Origin: Fasciolopsis buskii
Lineage: Eukaryota; Platyhelminthes; Trematoda; Plagiorchiida; Fasciolidae
Assembly (NCBI GenBank): GCA_008360955.1
Contig: LUCM01006516.1
Span: 330,014 to 394,013 of the forward strand
Direction: 5' to 3'
DNA length: 64,000 nt
How positions within the stretch are numbered: the stretch's first letter is position 1; each line of letters opens with the position of its first letter. Made by a program: the position numbers and the translations under genes. The notes below the pieces were generated by a model, which searched no databases, was not told the origin of the DNA, and saw only the letters and a list, made by a program, of their open reading frames with translations. Shown piece after piece: positions 58,952 through 64,000 of the stretch.

Positions 58952-59238
58952 TGCAGAACCGATTGTCCTACCGCAAGTCTCGCATTACGTTTGCTTGCCC
59001 TTAACCTTTGTGACCCCTTGTGCGTCACTCTTACTCGGCTCCGTACGATTACAATACTGGCAACCCTGACACTTGACCGGTACAAGGAAAAGACAGTCGG
59101 GAGCGATAGCAGGCCGAGCATGTTTTCACAGCAGCGTGCGAGCGAAGCGTGCGAGTTACGCGCAATTGGCGACCGCGCTTGGCGGCCAACATTCGGTTTA
59201 ACAAGCTATCCGGAGGAACAAATCCAATTTTCGCTACG
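58952..59238 (-). repeat. 5' LTR of the Gypsy element
   Basis: Partner of 54712-54998. It is followed on the minus strand by the primer binding site and gag, which fixes the element's direction. The 184-codon plus-strand frame through this LTR is not a gene: the same frame occurs in the other LTR. Confidence 0.9.
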
Positions 59239-61719
59239 AGCCTCAATGCGGAAATCATGTACAGTTGCTACTACGCCTGGTATGGGAAGTGACATGTTTA
59301 GTCAATCCTCCGAGATATACTGCATTCAGGAAAGCCGAGATGACGAATTCAAAGCTCAACATATTTCTGGAGCAAAGAATTTCCCAGCTATAATTTTCAG
59401 GCCACCAGCGATGTTTCGATGCGAGTAAATGCTTCAGTTGTGGGAAACAATCCATTGGAGCTCGGACCGTAACAGTTTTAGACACAACCCAATATCACCT
59501 GCTCTGGTAACATGGCGTTAAGCGATACGGATTAAACTACAATGCCGAAATTACAGTGACGCAAATGCGCAGCCGGTATGCTGTCCTCGGATTGCAGTGG
59601 GCATCTCATTCTTGTTTGAAAGAATTGATTTTGAATAACTGGGATTAATCCCCTCACAGCAATTTCGTCCAAGGTAAATGATGCCGACGTTATTGGGACA
59701 AATGAACGTATGTGATGCATTTTATCTCTGATACGAACCACGTTATGGAAGGATAATGAGTGCTCGATAGAGACATTTTAACTTGCGGATCACCAACAGA
59801 TCGGTTAGCTACCCCTGGGCTGCCATCGCCAAAGTTAGTAGTGGTTCTGGTATTCCGAAAGGAAGATACAAAGCCACGTAGCTGGTTCCATGAAAATCTA
59901 TTGAACTCGCATAATGATTGCAGTATCATCAGGTGGAGGGCAATATAGTACTAAGAGAAGATTCGCCAGAGGTTCCTGGGGAGTGCACTAAAGTATAGGC
60001 TTTTGTGTTATCTGAGTTCCATAGGGAAAAATGTGCATTTTGGTCGAAAACGGAATTGTTGGTAGGGCCTGGAAAAAGTGATCACTAATCATGTTGTATA
60101 TTTCTTGATTTGCTGAAGGCATGTGCAAAGCGAGATCAAATTTTTACGTAGATGATGCGGAGGAAACGCGAATAATGGAATACGTAGGGGATATGGGTAT
60201 ATATGCAACGTTGGATAACTCGGAGGGTGCGATCAGAGTTTGCTAGGCGATACGCAGTGCACAAGTGTGCGGGACAAATATCAAACTGGAAAAACTGGTT
60301 TGCAAGATAACGCAGGGTGTTCGTGGACTGTTCCTGGGGACCGGACTGCCAGACATTTCGCGTTTAAGTGCACTAAATGTGCGCGTAGCTGGCGCCACAT
60401 TTGGCAGGAGCTCCGTGGCAAATGCCGAAATATGGCCGGAAGCGCAAACGTCAAGAGTGTTCCGCGATGGACAGAAAAGTTAAGCTGAGGACATGAAGAT
60501 CCGTGGGGATATGATAACTGGATGGAAATTAGTCAAAAACAAAGGAAACGTCAAGCAAGGCGAATAAGGAAGTCATGCTTAACAATAACAAGTGGCCGGT
60601 AATAAAATGGAGAAGGCGGAGGAATACTAGTAAGTCAGCTGAACTATTCGGAGAACAAGATTTTGTGAAACGTTTTGCAGAATAAGGTGGAACTTTCAGT
60701 ACTGTCGATTTCAGCCATTTGTGGCTGGCGGCAACCCGGGTAAGTGGTGCAATAGAGGAAACGCCCGTGTAAGAAGTAAAAACAATTTTTAAACACATCA
60801 GTTAAGGATATTTTCTTAGCCGTCCCTTTGTTGTCACAGATTTTGATCTTGAACGGCAGTACTTGCGAGGAATTTGAAGGGGCACCCAAGGCATTCCAGC
60901 GTCAGTAGTAACTGCGTTTTTACCTGTCATAAAGATCCACTTGAGTAGGAATATTCAAGAGGATCAGCCACTTGGTTTGGATTGAACGGGCCAGTACTCA
61001 AGCGTCAGATCTGGCTAGCCAGAGTTAAAAATCAGTAGATTCGGTATTGTCCTTACGAGGGCGGAACTGGTAATAGCGCATATGGCCTTGTTATGGGGTC
61101 GAAAACCTAAAAGAGAGTAGTAGTCTGGCCTGGGTGCTAGCTTGAACTTCTGGTGATTAATGAAACAGAGAAATAGAGACATCATCCTACCTAAGATTGG
61201 TCATATGAATGAAAAGTAGGCCAAGAATTAAAAAATACAAGGTAAGAAGTCCAGAGTTATGGCAAAGGATAGGGAGTCAAGATGAATTAACCTTATGCCA
61301 CCGTCGGAGGGTTTATTGGTGATCACGCTGTTGTCCTGGTTGATAATGAAGAAGTTATGTGGTAGGGTGACCAGGGTTGTACTGGGATTGGGTTGCCATA
61401 ACGACAAAGAATAATTTGGCTTCAAACAAGTCGGTAACTGCTCCCCAGTACTAGTGTCGATTTTTAACATTGGTTATGGTCGGCGTGCTCTGTGCTGCTG
61501 ACCTAATAAATGCAAAGAGACTGCAAATGAGGAATTACGGGGGCTGATGTGCTGAGAATAGGAGAAAACACTGGACTTAGGCATACTTTAGTCCATTTCC
61601 GCTGAATTATCTTGTTTTCTTTTCGGAACTGCAGAAAGGATGGTACGGCGGCTAAGTCGTAGGTGTCAGTGGTCTTAAGAACGGAACCGGTATAAGGAGG
61701 CACATCTTTGAGTACCTAA
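59239..61719. other. Unassigned, purine-rich on the plus strand
   Basis: Short frames only. Two overlapping plus frames at 60240-60488 are in a GC-richer patch and match nothing known. The minus frame 60889-60644 is unrecognised. The part left of 61720 may include the 3' untranslated region of the LINE. Confidence 0.35.
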
Positions 61720-63653
61720 TTTGAGTTGAAGCTAAACGTCTAGGTGGCCTCCGATAGCTTTGTCTAGACTGATGTTGGTCTCAGTTAAGCTGAGAAATGA
61801 GGATACGTTGAGAAATTCGGATAATGCACACTTAAATTTTACTAGATTCTGACAAGACCGGACGTGATCCCGTAACCTATTTCACACGTTGGAGTAAACA
61901 ATTGAGAAAAAGTTGACCTAAAAGACACTTTGAAAGGTGGCATGTCAGGAGGTAGCGGCCAATTCATGAGCAAGTAGGGACACTCCTTAGTGAACCAGAT
62001 CGGGTTTTCGGCCGTATTTGCTTACAACCACAACAACATGAAACGGACTGTGAGGTTTAATTTGCCACGACGTAACCAAAGGGAATCAAGGCATAGCAGC
62101 CCACATCGTTCTCTGTAAGTGAAGTCTGATGTTGGACCAAGAACATTTCTTTGTGAATAAACGTCGTACTTTTTCCAATGCAATACGATCAACTCCGAGC
62201 ATGTTTGAGAAAGTTATCGGGTAGAACTCCAGTTGCAGTCTACAGTATGATTTGCATGGCATCAGCTTACATCATAAATTGCAGAATGTTTTAACGGTGA
62301 GCTCATTAGTTCTGTTTGCGTTTGCGATTTGGCAAACCACCTGTTCGCGGAAGTTGAATGAAGATGAGTGTCGTAAGCTTAGATCTTTTACACACTGAGT
62401 ACTCAGCATTGAGGAACCGTTTATACAGGGCCTACCCTGGGGGAACGCGACAATTATAGGGAAGCACAGCGTATTTGGTGGCAGAGAATTGCATCCCCAT
62501 TGTCCACATCACTCGTCTAGTGATTTTAAATCCACCATGATACTGACCATGGTTTGGGTTAAGGAAGGTAGCCCGAACGAATAGACTAACTTCAAATAGT
62601 CAGCGATTGCCAAAGGTGTGCCGTGGCCTATTGCTCGAAAGATGTCATCTAAATAGAGCAGGAATAGTTAGTGGTCAAGGACACTACTTTGTATCGCACT
62701 GCTGGTGATTGGCTAGGGTTAAGATAGGATTTCGTTGGAAGTGGTCAGAGAAGTAGAAGGCTATCCAAGTGTACAGGGGATATGCGAAGCCATAGGATTT
62801 GATTTTCAGTAACAGTCATTCATGCGGCACGCGATCAAATGCCTTGGTTATGTCAAAGTAGGTTATTATGATGGCCTTTTTATTACCGACATTTAGAGTG
62901 GTCAGATCAGAAACAGAAAAGTGGTATGAGGCTTACGATCGGCGCTTAAGAAGAACATGCTGGGATTCACCGATTAGGTTGTTGGTCGTGAGAAAATCAA
63001 TCAGCTTTTTCTGGTAGTTCTCTTCATGTTTCTGGCTATGATGCGTGTTTGGTTTATCGGACGGTAGTTTTGCGGATTGTGCAGTAGTCCATTCTTGCAG
63101 AGAGGAAAAATAGCAGAGACTGAAAGGGAAATACCGCAGTTGAAATGGAGGTAGTAAACAGGTTTAATAGAAAGAGTGCTTTATCGGGTTTAGCAGATCG
63201 GAATAGAGCAAGTTGAACACCGTCTGAGCTACTTCGGTAAGATGGTTTGATGACGGCGGAAGCCTTCGATTTTTCCTCTGTGTTAAATAAGATGGGCGTG
63301 GGTGATTGATCTGTTAACCTAGAGCGGGTGGGTAAACTGGTGGCGATGTCAGTAGTGAATTTGAAGGAAAGGTATGGGTTAAAAGCCTCGGAAACCTCCT
63401 TCGAACCATCGCACTTCTGGCAGTCGTGTAGGCTGTGCATAGGGGTATTTGATTTATTGCGAATAGTGCGGTCCGGGATTCCATTGCCGGATGGCAGTCT
63501 GTTCCTGCTTACAAAGTTGGTCCTCGGATGCTGGAAGCAGGTTAAAAGGAGCGATTGGCTGAAGAAAGGTGAAGGATAGAAACGGGTATAGGTATGAAGG
63601 TAAAACTCCCGGGATAGGGTACAACATCGTTTTGATAGATGTAACTTTTCCAC
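61720..63653 (-). mobile_element. CR1-like LINE, linker, full RT and C-terminus (broken)
   Basis: From the right: linker 63653-63054 with IPDRTIRNKSNTPMHSL, STD-like FTTDIATSLPT, QSPTPILF and FLLNLFTTSISTAVFPFQ. Then FLTTNNLIGESQHVLLKRRS; AIIITYFDITKAFDRV (motif A) at about 62880-62830; a block TSSAIQSSVLDH then stop-LFLLYLDDI where SGVPQGSVLGPLLFLLY stands in live copies; IADYLKLVYS (catalytic ADD lost); VKDLSLRHSSSFNFREQVVC; VRRLFTKK; WLRRGKLNLTV; and finally RLRDHVRSCQNLVKFKC near 61840. Order is complete from linker to the end. Stops and frameshifts are scattered. The endonuclease would lie beyond 63653 and is not clearly seen before the window ends. Confidence 0.9.
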
Positions 63654-64000
63654 ACCTGATTATCGTTGGCCCATCAAGACAGCCTCAACCGATATTCAGC
63701 GGTTGATACCGGAGTTCACATTCATAGTAGTAAAATGCTTTAAACCATCCTAACACAGGAGCAGCTCTGGTACAACTGGTCAGGAGCAATTCACGCCTCT
63801 TTCTTGGCTTTTTCTACCGACCACTTCACCTAAAATAACACTTATCTCGACATCCCTCAAGAAATTGCTGGGGCGTTTGACAGATTCGTTGCCTCATCCC
63901 TAACAACAGATAATAATCTTCCAATCCCGTGTCTATCATGCTTGACCTGAGAAACATTCTCAACGGTTTCTTTCTTACCAAAATAGATGGCTCCGTTGGT
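63654..64000. other. Window edge, possibly further LINE sequence
   Basis: Expected position of the end of the LINE endonuclease domain, but no motif is clear in any minus-strand frame. Confidence 0.3.

Larger units (their letters stand above)
54712..59238 (-). mobile_element. Ty3/Gypsy LTR retrotransposon, CsRn1-like, defective
   Basis: Two LTRs 4,240 bp apart enclose, on the minus strand, gag, protease, reverse transcriptase, RNase H and integrase in Gypsy order. The primer binding site is complementary to tRNA-Trp, as in CsRn1-group elements of flukes. Frames shift at least five times, several stops occur, a ~230 bp insert splits RT from RNase H, and the integrase is partly missing, so it cannot move on its own. 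Possible target duplication: AGTC before 54712 and AGCC after 59238, four bases with one mismatch. GC content is visibly higher than in the flanks. Confidence 0.93.

Noticed and set aside
54708..59242. AGTC/AGCC as a proven target duplication of the Gypsy element
   Set aside because: Only four bases with one mismatch; mentioned as possible but not counted as evidence.
58874..59428. Plus-strand frame of 184 codons, and its sister at 54694-55092
   Set aside because: Both run through the two LTR copies of the Gypsy element; the shared protein is just LTR sequence read on the non-coding strand.
1..64000. CRISPR arrays, operons, riboswitches, bacterial promoters
   Set aside because: None seen; gene structure and repeats are those of an animal genome.

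Overview
This window looks like intron/intergenic DNA from a repeat-rich flatworm genome, most likely a digenean fluke or a pseudophyllidean-type tapeworm. Several things point that way. Open reading frames are short and broken across most of the 64 kb, the one clear gene is split by an intron with a GTAAGT donor and a pyrimidine-rich acceptor, microsatellites are common, and the transposon load is a mixture of decayed RTE-type and CR1-type LINEs, a Ty3/Gypsy element resembling the CsRn1 group of flukes, and a Penelope-like element. The species assignment is inference; no rRNA, tRNA or mitochondrial marker is present.

One host gene can be recognised with confidence: MMACHC (cblC), the cobalamin-processing protein, on the minus strand. 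It has two coding exons, 42504-43120 and 40140-39792, joined across a 2.36 kb intron to give a 321-residue protein. A splice acceptor lies 29 bp upstream of the start codon and an AATAAA signal about 200 bp after the stop. A few other open stretches (21494-21718, 38525-38791, 51938-52369, 4194-4700) may be exons of unrecognised genes and are given low confidence.

Transposon layout, left to right: an RTE 3' tail (871-930); a member of a ~330 bp dispersed repeat family (5669-6005; others at 23093, 24003 and 27558); a perfect 222-bp palindrome inside a short mobile element flanked by a 13-bp target duplication (8577-8866; relatives at 23704-23960 and 44395-44493); a CR1-like LINE (13992-16245); RTE fragments (16480-16985, 28364-28840, 31200-32835, 34477-34752, 46540-47780); a Penelope-like endonuclease remnant (43740-44124); CR1-like tail and linker fragments (44870-45067, 53198-53987); a Gypsy element with two nearly identical LTRs (54712-59238); and a CR1-like LINE running from 61720 to near the right end.

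Every coding transposon fragment that could be oriented lies on the minus strand. The most unusual item is the palindromic element. It is bounded by 12-13 bp target duplications at two separate loci, its arms contain a stem followed by GAAAC that resembles a degenerate hammerhead ribozyme, and a third copy sits next to a Penelope-like endonuclease remnant. This suggests a small non-autonomous, Penelope-associated inverted-dimer retroelement.
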